From the NCBI GenBank assembly GCA_024231955.1, contig JAAEPZ010000253.1, forward strand, positions 372,001 to 436,000: a DNA stretch of 64,000 nucleotides, given 5' to 3'. Position 1 is the first letter of the stretch, and the number at the start of each line of letters is the position of its first letter. The position numbers were made by a program, and so were the translations under genes. Shown here in pieces: positions 25,246-34,401 of this stretch. The DNA is from a bacterium (lineage in GTDB: Bacteria; Krumholzibacteriota; Krumholzibacteriia; JACNKJ01). Under the pieces are notes generated by a model, which saw only the letters and a list, made by a program, of their open reading frames with translations, searched no databases and was not told where the DNA came from.

Positions 25246-27496
25246 GAGGATCTCCTTGCTGGAAAGGGCGGACGACGGTGCCCCACCAGATGGTGTCGGG
25301 CAGCAGGTGGCTGCACAGAGTCGCGGTCACCGCGACAGGATCGTGACGTCCCGGCGAGGTCGCACCGCCGCTCGTCTCGACTGAATGACTGGTGGTCAGT
25401 GCGGTCAGCGTAGCGGCCATCATGGCGTCAACATCCCCGGGCGGCACCTTGTGGCCGGCGCCCCCCGCGAGCAACTCCGCCACGCCGCCGACCGTGACGC
25501 CGACGACCGGCGTGCCGACCGCGCGCGCTTCGAGAATTACATTGGGGGATCCTTCGCTGTGGGAGGTCAGAAGCAGCACATCCAGGGCCCGAATCAGCTT
25601 GAGCGCATCGGGCCGGTGTCCGAGGGGGATAACCTTGTTCGTAAGGTTTCGACCGCGGATCTCCTCGCGCAGCCAGGCGGAGCGTTCACCACCACCGACG
25701 ACCAGCGCCTCGGCGTTTCGGATCTGCGCACAGACCCCCTCCGCGACGGTCAGGAACATCTCATGGTTCTTGACCTCGGTGAGGCGTCCCACGATACCGA
25801 AGAGTGGCGCGTGCAGTGGAAGTCCCAGTTCCCGCCGTACGCTCCGCCTGCTCCGGTCAGTCAGATCGCCGACATCCACAGCGTTGGGCAACTCGGCTAT
25901 ACGGGTTTCCGGCACCGACAGGATCCGACGGCAGAACCGGCTCACCTCGCCGCTGTTGACCAGAACCCGATGGGCCAGGCGCAGAGCCAGGCTCAGCAGC
26001 CGTACGGGTCCCCGCCGACCCGTTTCATTGGTCAGCGCCGTTCCTCGAGCCGAGAACAGCACCCGGGGGGTACCGGAGAAACGGGCGGCGGGCACAGTCC
26101 ACAAGCCTGCGGTGGCGAGCAACGCGAGAACGGCAGCGGGACGCAGCCTTCTCAGAAGCCGTTGTTGACGCCAGAGGAAACCGATATCCAGGGGGTACCG
26201 CTTGCCGAGGTAATGAATCGGAACGCCGGAGGCGGCCAACCGATCGGCCGTTTCGCCGCCCGATCGGAGACAGACGACGGAGATCGGCAGGTTGCTGCGA
26301 CGAAGACCGGCAATCCAGTGCTCCAGCTGTCGCTCGGTGCCGCCGCTGTCCAGTTCGTCGATGGCGAAGAGGAGGCCGCGTCTCGGAGTGGGGGCCAGCA
26401 AATTGCGGCGGTCGGAAGCGGTCCGACGGAGGTTGCGATACAACTGCAGATGAGCGTCCACCATGGCCGACACCGTGTAGCGCGAAAGGGCCCTGAACCG
26501 GGCCGCCCGACCGTGCGAGGTCTTCAGCGGATGGTCGGAGAAATAGCGTTCGACGGCCGCGGCAAGCGCCGCGGGCTCCCCGGCGGGCACAAGGCTGCCG
26601 ACCCCTTCGAGAACGGCGCGACTCGCACCCACTTCGCTGGCCACGATAGCCAGGCCGGCGGACATCCCCTCCAGCAACGCGTTGGACAGGCCCTCTGAGC
26701 GGGAGGGGAGAGCGAGAACATCGATCCGCGAGAAGAAATCGCCGCGAGGCGTATCGGCCGGATACCAGTACACTTTATCGGCGATCTTCAGGTCCTCTAC
26801 AATGGCCTCGAGTTGACGGACCCAGGCGGGATCCGCCGTGCGATCTCCCATCAGGTGCAGACTCGCGGCGGAGTGTTTTTCCAGGATCATGCGGAAAGCC
26901 TGGAGCACGATATCGTGGCCCTTGACGGGGCGGATGTTGGCAAGTACGCCGAGACGCGCCTTGCCGGGGCCGACGATCGTTACGCCTTCGTCCACGACCC
27001 CGTTGGGGATGACCTGTCCCAGCGGATGGGGTGCACCCTCGATCCGGGCGGACGCGCTCAGAACCGCGGGCGTGTTGGCGACGATGGCGTCGGTGAACCT
27101 TTGGGTCACCCTGAGTGCCAACGCGCCGCGGCGGGTGAGATCGTAACCCAGACTGCGTCGGGAACCGACGATCACGGGCACGCCCGCCAGGCGACCCGCC
27201 AACGCGCCGAGCACGTTGGCCTTGAACAGGAATGTGTGAACGACATCGGGCGCCTCCCGGCGGATCATCTCCACAAGCCGGCGGCTCTCTTTCAGACTGC
27301 CGAGCCGGTTCAGCGGACCGACGGGAGTTCGCACGATCTTGACACCGGGCAGGTTCGGCAGCGGTCGATCCTCATGCTGCTCCAGCAGGAAGATCGTCAC
27401 CTGCCGCCCCGCCTCGACGAGGCCCGTGGCCAGGAGTTCCACCTGTCGCTGGGTTCCGGCTTTGAGCAGTTTGTCTATCAGGAGAAGTATGTGCAT
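25226..27496 (-). CDS. Tandem GT4 glycosyltransferase (two GT4 modules)
   Basis: About 756 residues with two complete GT-B modules. The first begins MHILLLIDKLLKAGTQRQVELLA and shows SRSEGLSNALLEGMSAGLAIVASEVG. The second begins GLLFAIDELDSGGTERQLEHWIAGL and shows IVGRLTEVKNHEMFLTVAEG and TSHSEGSPNVILEARAVGTPVVGV. Two successive glycosyl additions by one protein are likely. The frame stays open upstream to 27601 inside the next gene; the ATG at 27496 gives the normal GT4 start but has only a distant GGGAG, so the start is uncertain. Confidence 0.83.
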   Translation of the reverse strand: MHILLLIDKLLKAGTQRQVELLATGLVEAGRQVTIFLLEQHEDRPLPNLPGVKIVRTPVGPLNRLGSLKESRRLVEMIRREAPDVVHTFLFKANVLGALAGRLAGVPVIVGSRRSLGYDLTRRGALALRVTQRFTDAIVANTPAVLSASARIEGAPHPLGQVIPNGVVDEGVTIVGPGKARLGVLANIRPVKGHDIVLQAFRMILEKHSAASLHLMGDRTADPAWVRQLEAIVEDLKIADKVYWYPADTPRGDFFSRIDVLALPSRSEGLSNALLEGMSAGLAIVASEVGASRAVLEGVGSLVPAGEPAALAAAVERYFSDHPLKTSHGRAARFRALSRYTVSAMVDAHLQLYRNLRRTASDRRNLLAPTPRRGLLFAIDELDSGGTERQLEHWIAGLRRSNLPISVVCLRSGGETADRLAASGVPIHYLGKRYPLDIGFLWRQQRLLRRLRPAAVLALLATAGLWTVPAARFSGTPRVLFSARGTALTNETGRRGPVRLLSLALRLAHRVLVNSGEVSRFCRRILSVPETRIAELPNAVDVGDLTDRSRRSVRRELGLPLHAPLFGIVGRLTEVKNHEMFLTVAEGVCAQIRNAEALVVGGGERSAWLREEIRGRNLTNKVIPLGHRPDALKLIRALDVLLLTSHSEGSPNVILEARAVGTPVVGVTVGGVAELLAGGAGHKVPPGDVDAMMAATLTALTTSHSVETSGGATSPGRHDPVAVTATLCSHLLPDTIWWGTVVRPFQQGDPHVSIQL

Positions 27497-27578
27497 CTGT
27501 GGTCGGGCTCCCGTCGAGGTTGTTGTTCGCCCCTCTTTCGCAATAGCCCTGCCACCCCCGCAATCACCTATCACCACT

Positions 27579-29090
27579 TCAATTACGAAGATTCTCACCA
27601 TGGGACGGCTCCAGGGAACCGCCGGTCTGCCTCAATCCGGGACGCGGTCTGGCGGCGCATGCCCCACCCGTCCGATCTGAGACACCCGTATCCACGCTCC
27701 CTGTGGCGGCATGGCGATCCGCGCCGAACAGCAACCCCAGGAAAATCCAGTAGTAGGCCATCAGCTGTCGGTCGTAGAGCCGCGTGCCGGTGAGATTGAC
27801 GACCAGGATGGCGATGGTCGTCGCAACGATTCCCGCGGCGAGCGCGCGGACGAAGGGGTCGCTGGTGCGGCGGCGGATACCCAGGCTCCAGAAGATGACC
27901 CGGCCGAACAGGAGATAGAGGCAGATCGAACCGACCAGCCCGCCGCTGACGGCGGTGTTGAGGTGCCCGTTGTGGACATCCATCCCGCCGTGGCCGAACA
28001 GCGCGGCGGACTCCGCGTCCTCGCTCCGCTCGACGTGGCGGAAGGCAAAGAAACCCCAACCGAAGAGAGGTCGCTCACGGATCAACCGGCCCGCCTTGCG
28101 CCATGCGATCAGGCGAGCGGCCGAGGAGCTGTCCAACTCGATCGAACTGCCGCTCTCGCCGGTCGTCTCGTCGAAGCGGGTCCGCACGGTCTCATCCCCC
28201 GCGATCAGTACGATCCCGAGGAGCAGTCCCAGAAGCAACTGACGCGAGCGCGTGAGGATCAGGAGCACGAGGCAGGCGATGCCCAGCGCCATCAGCCCCC
28301 CCCGCCCGAAGGTGAGAACGCACGCCGTGACGGCGGCCACCACGATGACGAGCATCACCGGCCGGAGGAGACGACGCTTTTCCGCCAGCAGCAGGGCGAG
28401 CAGGATCGGAATGTAGTAGGCGAAGAAACTGGCCGCGTAGTTGGCCTGGTTGAACAACCCCTGACTCCGCTCGATGCCGCCACCGGAAACGGCGCTGGTC
28501 ATGATGTAATCCTTGATGCCGAAGAGCGCGGCCACCAGCACCATGCCGGCGATGGCGAGCGTCACGCCCCGCGCTTCTCGTCGACTTCTCAGCGACGCGG
28601 CGGTGATCCAGAAGCCGAACACCCACTGCAGCCACTGCTGGTAGACCATGACGATGTCGATAAACCCGCCCCCCTCCACCAGCGAGTGCACCCGGCCGAG
28701 GGCCACTGTGTTGACTATGATATTGAGGACGATGACCGCGTCGAGCGGCGTCCTGTCGAACAGGGGCAGGCGCCGGCTGTGGCGGTAGAGCAGGAGAAAC
28801 GCCAGGGCCATCAGCCAGACCAGGTTGAACGGGTTCACGAAGGGGATGCCGATCCGCGCGATCAGGGACTCGAAGTTGAAGGGGATGACGAGCACGGCGC
28901 ACAGGATGGCCAGCGCGGGGCGTCCGCCCCCCAGGGACATGGCGGCCAGCAGGGCGGGCGCCAACGCCGCGAACTTGAACGGACCGGGGACCAGCCCGAT
29001 CAGGATCGCTCCGACGACCCCCGCCAGAAGCCAGACGGCGTTGCCGTTTCTAGAGGAAGGGGGACAAAAGCCGGCTTGCAGGGTGGCCAT
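27579..29090 (-). CDS. O-antigen ligase/polymerase family membrane protein (Wzy/WaaL-like)
   Basis: This 503-residue membrane protein has about a dozen hydrophobic segments and the Wzy_C region: FGRGGLMALGIACLVLLILTRSRQ, a hydrophilic loop, then RERPLFGWGFFAFRH and GHGGMDVHNGHLNTAVSGGLVG, where HN and the preceding Arg/Gly residues match the catalytic loop of ligases and polymerases. It would polymerise repeat units in the outer leaflet of the inner membrane. The annotated ATG lies 41 bases inside the flippase gene. Polymerase versus ligase cannot be settled from sequence; the operon context favours polymerase. Confidence 0.83.
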   Translation of the reverse strand: MATLQAGFCPPSSRNGNAVWLLAGVVGAILIGLVPGPFKFAALAPALLAAMSLGGGRPALAILCAVLVIPFNFESLIARIGIPFVNPFNLVWLMALAFLLLYRHSRRLPLFDRTPLDAVIVLNIIVNTVALGRVHSLVEGGGFIDIVMVYQQWLQWVFGFWITAASLRSRREARGVTLAIAGMVLVAALFGIKDYIMTSAVSGGGIERSQGLFNQANYAASFFAYYIPILLALLLAEKRRLLRPVMLVIVVAAVTACVLTFGRGGLMALGIACLVLLILTRSRQLLLGLLLGIVLIAGDETVRTRFDETTGESGSSIELDSSSAARLIAWRKAGRLIRERPLFGWGFFAFRHVERSEDAESAALFGHGGMDVHNGHLNTAVSGGLVGSICLYLLFGRVIFWSLGIRRRTSDPFVRALAAGIVATTIAILVVNLTGTRLYDRQLMAYYWIFLGLLFGADRHAATGSVDTGVSDRTGGACAARPRPGLRQTGGSLEPSHGENLRN

Positions 29091-30564
29091 GGGCGAACCG
29101 CTCCTTCAGGGATGTGCGGGGCTGCAGAACCCGCAGGGTGAGGACGTAAACGACGACGCCCGCCAGCACGGACAGCAACGTGCCGGGGAGGGTGGGCGGC
29201 GCCTGATGCGAACGGCTGATCAGGGCGACGACCAGGCCCATAACGGAGGTGGCCAGCAGCGTCACGATCACGGTGCGCGGACCGACGCGGAACTTCACCT
29301 GCCGGGCCAGCGACAGGAACTGGCCTGCGGCCGCCAGCAGGGCGCCGAGCAGAGTCGCCAGCGCCGCGCCCTCGGCTCCGTGGGCCGGAATCCAGGCGAT
29401 GCTCAGCGTGAGGTTGACCAGGCCGCCGATAAGGTAGGACCTGGCCGCCAGCTTATCGGCGCCGAGACCCTGCAGACTGTCCTTGGCGATCCCGGCCAGC
29501 CCGTTGGCGGCGAAGGCGGCGAAGAGCAGCAGGGAAACCGGCCCCAGTCCCCGGGCCTCCTCTCCGTACAGGAGCAGCAGGAGGTCGCCCCCCAGCAGCA
29601 TCCCCCCCACCGCCACCGGCAGCATGGTGATGAGGAAGAACTCGACCAGGGTGCGGAGCAGGCGTGAACACTGGCTCCGTCGGTGCTCCGTTTCCAGTTC
29701 ACGGAAGGCGCTGAGGATCGTGGTGCTGTTCAGGGCGCTGCCGGTCAGCGACAGCGCCAGTGTGGCCAGGCTGAAGGGGATGACGTAACGGAAGACCTCC
29801 CCGCCGCCGGCCAGCAGACCGAGCAGGAGCACATCCACGTCACGGCCCACGACGCGAAGGGCGAGGCTGAGCAGATAGGGGTGGAACGCCCTGCGCAACA
29901 GGTTCCGCAAGCCGGGCACTTCGATGCGCGGTCGGCCCGGACGCAGCCCCAGCTTGAAGTATGCGCGCAGGAGACCGAGCACAAGACCCAGCATCTCCGC
30001 CGCGATAGTGGCCCAGAGCAGGTCCGAAGCCGTGGGGCGGCCCTGTCCGATCAGAAAGGTCAGGACGATCTTGACGGCGATCTCCAGGCCACCCAGCAGC
30101 GAGACGAACCCCTGGTCGTAGTGGCTGATGAGAAGACGCATCGCGGAACCGGAGAGGTAACTGATGAGCGCCAGGATCGGCACCTGGAGAAGAAGCTCCT
30201 CGGCGCCGGTGCGGCCCAGCCAGCCGGCGGGCATCCACAGGCTGACCGCCCAGAGCAGGAACAGAACCGCCGATACCAGGGCGCGGAACAGGAATACGCG
30301 TCCGAGCAGCCGGGTGATGGCAGCGCCGTCCTCCGCGAGTCGATACCGGGTCACCAGTGTGACGAAGGGGATGCCGATGCCCGCCGAACCGATGATCCCC
30401 AGATGCATCACGAGAGAGAGGATGAAGCTGGCCCGTCCGAACTCCTCGCTGCCCAGCCAGCGGACCAGGAGTACGGATCCGACCACGCCCAGCGCGATAC
30501 GGAGGATATTGCCCAGCATGTGAAAACCGGCCGCGCGAAGCAGACGCCCACCCAGGGGTTTCAT
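29050..30564 (-). CDS. Polysaccharide flippase (Wzx/MATE-like)
   Basis: This 504-residue protein has 12 or more transmembrane segments and moves lipid-linked repeat units across the inner membrane. Marks of the polysaccharide-biosynthesis flippase family are the start MKPLGGRLLRAAGFHMLGNILRIALGVVGSVLL, the early RWLGSEEFGRASFILSL (GP.EYG.....), and paired domains of six helices. The ATG at 30564 overlaps the upstream glycosyltransferase stop by four bases and is clearly the start; a longer frame reaches 30645 inside that gene. Confidence 0.85.
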   Translation of the reverse strand: MKPLGGRLLRAAGFHMLGNILRIALGVVGSVLLVRWLGSEEFGRASFILSLVMHLGIIGSAGIGIPFVTLVTRYRLAEDGAAITRLLGRVFLFRALVSAVLFLLWAVSLWMPAGWLGRTGAEELLLQVPILALISYLSGSAMRLLISHYDQGFVSLLGGLEIAVKIVLTFLIGQGRPTASDLLWATIAAEMLGLVLGLLRAYFKLGLRPGRPRIEVPGLRNLLRRAFHPYLLSLALRVVGRDVDVLLLGLLAGGGEVFRYVIPFSLATLALSLTGSALNSTTILSAFRELETEHRRSQCSRLLRTLVEFFLITMLPVAVGGMLLGGDLLLLLYGEEARGLGPVSLLLFAAFAANGLAGIAKDSLQGLGADKLAARSYLIGGLVNLTLSIAWIPAHGAEGAALATLLGALLAAAGQFLSLARQVKFRVGPRTVIVTLLATSVMGLVVALISRSHQAPPTLPGTLLSVLAGVVVYVLTLRVLQPRTSLKERFAHGHPASRLLSPFL

Positions 30565-31763
30565 GCCGTCGCCCGCCCCGTGTTCAGGAGATCGCCGCGC
30601 AGAACGCGATCGGCTTCGAAGATGGCGGCGAGGCTGTTGTCCCACCCACGCCGCAGCGCGAGTTTGCGCCCGGCCCGGGCAAGTCGGGCACGGAGCCCGT
30701 CGTCCTCGAGCAGCCGGTTCACAGCTTCGGCCAGGGCGTCCGGCTCGAAGGGGGGCACAAGGAGACCGGTCTCGTTATCGATGACCGCTTCGGGCACGCC
30801 GCCGCTGCGCCCCCCGATCACGGCCAGCCCCGCGAGGTTCGCCTCCAGGTAGACCATGCCGTACCCCTCGAGGCTTCCGTTCACCTCGCCATTGGGTTGC
30901 ACGAAGAGATCGGTCGCCGCGTAGAGGCGTCCCAGGCTCGCATCGTCCACGCCCCCCATCAGGTGGACGTTCTTCTGAAGACGCAGCTTGTCGACAAGGG
31001 TCCGGAGTCGCGCCATCTCGGCCCCTTCGCCGACGACGAAGTAGATGAGATTCGGCCACCGTTTCAGGAGCCGCGGCAGACTGCGGATCACCGTCGCCTG
31101 CCCCTTGTGGGGAACGAGACGCCCCACGGAGAGCAGAACCGGTCCCATGTTCCGGGGGATCTCCATGGGCGGCCGGCTCGCCACGTCGGCAAAACGTTCG
31201 ATGTCGACGCCCGGATACCCCACGACGATCCGATCGGGGTCGACGCCGCAGCGCGCCACCAGGGAGGCCGAATGTTCACAATTGGCGACCACGCGATCCG
31301 CGCCCCGCAGGATCCAGAACATGTAGCCGCGGAAGAACCGACGCCTCAGCGTCGACGAGATGTCCTCGCCGTGCGCGTACACCAGGTAGGGGATGCGGAA
31401 CAGGGGACCCAGCAAACGTGCGGCCAGTCCGGCGAAGGCATAGCCCCCAGCGTGGATCACACCCGGTCGGTTGCGGATCATCTCGAGAGCGGTCCAGAAC
31501 ACCATCGCCGCCATGCCGGGGAGATAGGCGAGGAGCACGTTGAGGAGCGGATTGGCGAGACGACCGGCATCGACCGCGTAGTTGGGACGGATCCCACGGC
31601 GCCGCACGATGCGGAGACCCGCCTGGCGATCGAACGCGCGCTCCCCCGGCTGGTGCCCGGTGAGCACGGTGACTCCGGGCAGGCGGCGGGCGACTTCGTG
31701 GTAGTAGCGGCGGGAGCCCCCCCGATGGGGCAGATAGCGATCTGCGAGTAAGAGCGTCTTCAC
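30561..31763 (-). CDS. GT4-family glycosyltransferase
   Basis: 400 residues of GT-B fold. N-terminal MKTLLLADRYLPHRGGSRRYYHEVARRLPG, with a middle HGEDISS and NCEHSASLVARCGVDPDRI; C-terminal LLSVGRLVPHKGQATVIRSLPRL, YFVVGEGAEMARLRTLV and GYGMVYLEANLAGLAVIGGRSGGVPEAV with the donor-binding Glu. It overlaps both neighbours by four bases. Sugar and linkage are unknown. Confidence 0.88.
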   Translation of the reverse strand: MKTLLLADRYLPHRGGSRRYYHEVARRLPGVTVLTGHQPGERAFDRQAGLRIVRRRGIRPNYAVDAGRLANPLLNVLLAYLPGMAAMVFWTALEMIRNRPGVIHAGGYAFAGLAARLLGPLFRIPYLVYAHGEDISSTLRRRFFRGYMFWILRGADRVVANCEHSASLVARCGVDPDRIVVGYPGVDIERFADVASRPPMEIPRNMGPVLLSVGRLVPHKGQATVIRSLPRLLKRWPNLIYFVVGEGAEMARLRTLVDKLRLQKNVHLMGGVDDASLGRLYAATDLFVQPNGEVNGSLEGYGMVYLEANLAGLAVIGGRSGGVPEAVIDNETGLLVPPFEPDALAEAVNRLLEDDGLRARLARAGRKLALRRGWDNSLAAIFEADRVLRGDLLNTGRATA

Positions 31764-32320
31764 AGCAGCTCCTCCTTCATGGCGTTGGTGAGTATCCGGA
31801 TCTTGTCGTGGCGGCCTGAATAGGCGAAAGGGGCCTGGCGGGAGGACCAGCGGTTCCAGAAATCGTCCACCTGCCCGATGGGGAGGGCGGGATTGCCGCC
31901 GACGATCGTGCCGGACTCCACGTCCCGCGTCACGACCGCACCCGCGGCGACGATGCTGTCATCTCCGATCCTGACGCCGGGCATGATCGTGGCGTTCATC
32001 CCGACAAAGACATTGCTGCCGAATCGGATAGCGCCGAATTTTCTGAGAACCGATCCCCGCGCCCGGGAGAGCATGCTCAGGGAGCCGTCGTGAGTCAGGA
32101 GCCGCACATCGTCCGTCAACCAGACGTTGTCCCCCATGCTGACCAGGTAGGGTTCCTCTACGTTGACGCTGAAGTCGACGTAGCAGTCGTCGCCCATCGC
32201 GGCGAAGTAACGGCGCCGATTGAGAAGCGAAGCGTACTGATGTCCGGTACGGCATTGCAGCTTGTCCCAACGGTTCTTGATTTGCGACAGCACTCGCCGC
32301 AACAGTTCGAACATGATCAT
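31760..32320 (-). CDS. Left-handed beta-helix acyltransferase (hexapeptide repeat)
   Basis: The C-terminal half of this 186-residue protein shows hexapeptide repeats ending RFGSNVFVGMNATIMPGVRIGDDSIVAAGAVVTRDV and VGGNPAL, as in galactoside/maltose O-acetyltransferases and serine acetyltransferase relatives. It most likely O-acetylates a sugar of the exopolysaccharide using acetyl-CoA. The stop codon overlaps the next glycosyltransferase by four bases; the gap to the upstream Wzz gene is nine bases. Confidence 0.85.
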   Translation of the reverse strand: MIMFELLRRVLSQIKNRWDKLQCRTGHQYASLLNRRRYFAAMGDDCYVDFSVNVEEPYLVSMGDNVWLTDDVRLLTHDGSLSMLSRARGSVLRKFGAIRFGSNVFVGMNATIMPGVRIGDDSIVAAGAVVTRDVESGTIVGGNPALPIGQVDDFWNRWSSRQAPFAYSGRHDKIRILTNAMKEELL

Positions 32321-32329
32321 CTCCTCCGA

Positions 32330-33688
32330 TCAGGGGAGCTTCTCCAGCTCCAGCAGGGTAGGCGCGCCCAGAATCTCCGTGAGTTCGGAAGCGCTTGTGA
32401 TACGGGTATCGCCGAGTTCGGCCAGCACGGCCAGGCCGATGCCCAGCACCAGACCGATCGTCAGCCCCAGCAGGGCGGCGAAGAGGGGGCGCGGGCTGAC
32501 AGGCAAAGCGGACAGCTTGGGCGCGCGCACGATCCGCACGAGGTCGCCCTGGTGCACGGAGACCATGTGCAGTGTGGTCCGGGCCCGTTCATGCCGCCGG
32601 ACGAGATCGAGGTAGATCTCCGTGTGGCTTTCCACATCCCGCAGACGGCGGACGTACTCCGCGTCGTGACCGCCGGCGGCGGCGATCTTGGCCTGGAGTT
32701 CGACGACCCGCTCCTCCACACGTCGAAGCTGCTCCCGCATGGTCTCGATCTCGACGAGCAGCATGCGGTACTTCTCCGCCGCCGCAGCGGGTTCACCCTT
32801 CGCGTCGACGGGCGTGAGCCCCGCCTCGCGGCTTGCGAGATCCAGACGCAGCCTGTCCAGACGCGCGCGGAGCGTCTGCAGCTCGGGGTGCCGCTCGGTC
32901 ATCCGCCGTTCGGCGGCGGCGAGATCCGCCCGCGTCCGCTCGATCTGTTCCCGAAGACCGCCCACTGTGCGGCCGCGCACGGCGGGATCCTTCTCCAGGA
33001 TCACCTTTTCGTTTTCCATGGCGTGGAGTCGGGATTCCATCTCCACCTGCTTCGCCTCAAGGGAGAGCAGCAGGTTGTAGCTGATCGCCTCCAGCTCCGG
33101 CAGAACCTTGCCGTGGCTGGTGCGATAGGAGTTCAGGGCGAGATGAGCGCCGTCCAGATTGCCCCGGGAGCGATCGAGTTCGGAGGCGAGGAAGCGCTCG
33201 ATCTGTTCGGCGGCCTCCTTGCGGGGCCGGTTGAGCTCCTCAACGAAAAGTCGACCGAGAGCGCTGGTCCTGTCCCGCGCGACCAGCGGGTCACGGTCTT
33301 TATAGGCCAGGCGCACCATGTTGCCCGGCAGAACCTCCACCTCGACGGCGTCCTCCAACTCCTCGAGATTCGCAATGCTCGCGGAATCGCCGGTCACGTC
33401 CAGATGAAGCCTCTGCAGAAGCTCCGGACTCTCCGCCACTTTTTCGAAGGTCTCAAGTTGCAACTCCAGATCGAGGCGCAGCGAATACCAGTCCGTCAGG
33501 GGGGACTGCATATCCCCCTCCTTGGCCAGGATCTCGATCTCCGACTGGAAGACAGGGGTCTCCCGTGACGCACGGAGCATGCTCAGCCCCGCCGCCAACA
33601 GTGGCGGGATGAGCAGCAGCAGCCAGCGCCGCCTCAGGAAACTCATGATCTGGCCATAGCCGAGACCCGTGCCACGTTCATCGTTCAC
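32330..33688 (-). CDS. Polysaccharide co-polymerase / chain-length determinant (Wzz-like)
   Basis: Residues about 15-35 (RRRWLLLLIPPLLAAGLSML) and about 405-430 (LFAALLGLTIGLVLGIGLAVLAE) of this 452-residue protein are the two membrane anchors of a PCP protein. Between them lie FQSEIEILAKEG, a long charged coiled coil (about 160-340), and just before the second anchor LSALPVSPRPLFAAL, matching the Pro-rich motif of the family. It controls polymer length and links polymerase to the export channel. There is no fused C-terminal kinase; the next gene in line (33685-34401) occupies the partner position, overlapping by four bases. Confidence 0.87.
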   Translation of the reverse strand: MNDERGTGLGYGQIMSFLRRRWLLLLIPPLLAAGLSMLRASRETPVFQSEIEILAKEGDMQSPLTDWYSLRLDLELQLETFEKVAESPELLQRLHLDVTGDSASIANLEELEDAVEVEVLPGNMVRLAYKDRDPLVARDRTSALGRLFVEELNRPRKEAAEQIERFLASELDRSRGNLDGAHLALNSYRTSHGKVLPELEAISYNLLLSLEAKQVEMESRLHAMENEKVILEKDPAVRGRTVGGLREQIERTRADLAAAERRMTERHPELQTLRARLDRLRLDLASREAGLTPVDAKGEPAAAAEKYRMLLVEIETMREQLRRVEERVVELQAKIAAAGGHDAEYVRRLRDVESHTEIYLDLVRRHERARTTLHMVSVHQGDLVRIVRAPKLSALPVSPRPLFAALLGLTIGLVLGIGLAVLAELGDTRITSASELTEILGAPTLLELEKLP

Positions 33689-34401
33689 GCGTTCATCCTC
33701 CCGGTCTTTTCATCCCGTCGCTCTTCCGGTTCCGCGCCGGCTGACGCGATGGACGACGGGAAGACCTGCGTACGATCGATCGTCCGCCCCAGCAGGCGAC
33801 CGAGGAGCGTCGGGAGGCCGGGCGTCTTCAGGAAGATCCCCCCGTAGGCGGGCAGGCCGCCCCTGCGCAGCCGCTGGGCTGCCGCCAGGACCGTATCCCG
33901 GAGGCAGCTTCCCTCGGAGCAGACCAGCAGAACGTGCGCGTCCAACCCCGTCCAGGTCAGGGGATCGCCGTAGCGGCTCGTGGGCGTGAGCACTCCGTCC
34001 GTGACCAGAATCATCAGGTCGCGGCTCTTGCGGAGCTCGCGAATGAACTGCGGCAGGTTGCCGTCGCCGGTCGGGTTGTCGGCGGGGCGAAAGATCTCGA
34101 TGGAGGAGTCCGTCTCCTCCGGTCGTTCGCCGGCGGAACGGCCGACGAGCGGGTCGGATCCGCCGGCCCGACCGTCGCCGCGCAGATCGACGATGGTAAT
34201 TCGCTGGTAACCCAGCGCTGCGGCCGCCTCGGCCACGGTGCCGGCGAGAGCCGCCGTATCGTCAGCCGTCTCGGGGCCGGTCAGAAGCAGACAGCCGCCC
34301 GCCGTGAAACGGGGCCGAAGTTCGGAGATCAGGGCGATGATCCGTTGCCGCGTGTTGTCGACCGGCAGCCGATTGCGCAGGTGTTGGATGATGTCCATCA
34401 C
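33685..34401 (-). CDS. BY-kinase-like partner protein with lost P-loop
   Basis: The 238-residue protein sits exactly where a CpsD/EpsG-type tyrosine kinase would be, between Wzz and Wza. Its layout is similar (helical start, LLLTGPE... strand-loop, ITIVDLRGDG, then DLMILVTDGV and DAHVLLVCSEGSC strands). However, the Walker A position reads GPETADDTAAL, with no GKS/T, and there is no C-terminal tyrosine cluster. It is therefore probably a kinase-dead structural or regulatory partner. A divergent P-loop protein with a missed motif is less likely. Confidence 0.65.
   Translation of the reverse strand: MMDIIQHLRNRLPVDNTRQRIIALISELRPRFTAGGCLLLTGPETADDTAALAGTVAEAAAALGYQRITIVDLRGDGRAGGSDPLVGRSAGERPEETDSSIEIFRPADNPTGDGNLPQFIRELRKSRDLMILVTDGVLTPTSRYGDPLTWTGLDAHVLLVCSEGSCLRDTVLAAAQRLRRGGLPAYGGIFLKTPGLPTLLGRLLGRTIDRTQVFPSSIASAGAEPEERRDEKTGRMNA

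Noticed and set aside
27711..29141. A 476-residue plus-strand frame opposite the ligase gene
   Set aside because: Charged low-complexity sequence without domain. The minus strand encodes a clear multi-pass membrane protein.
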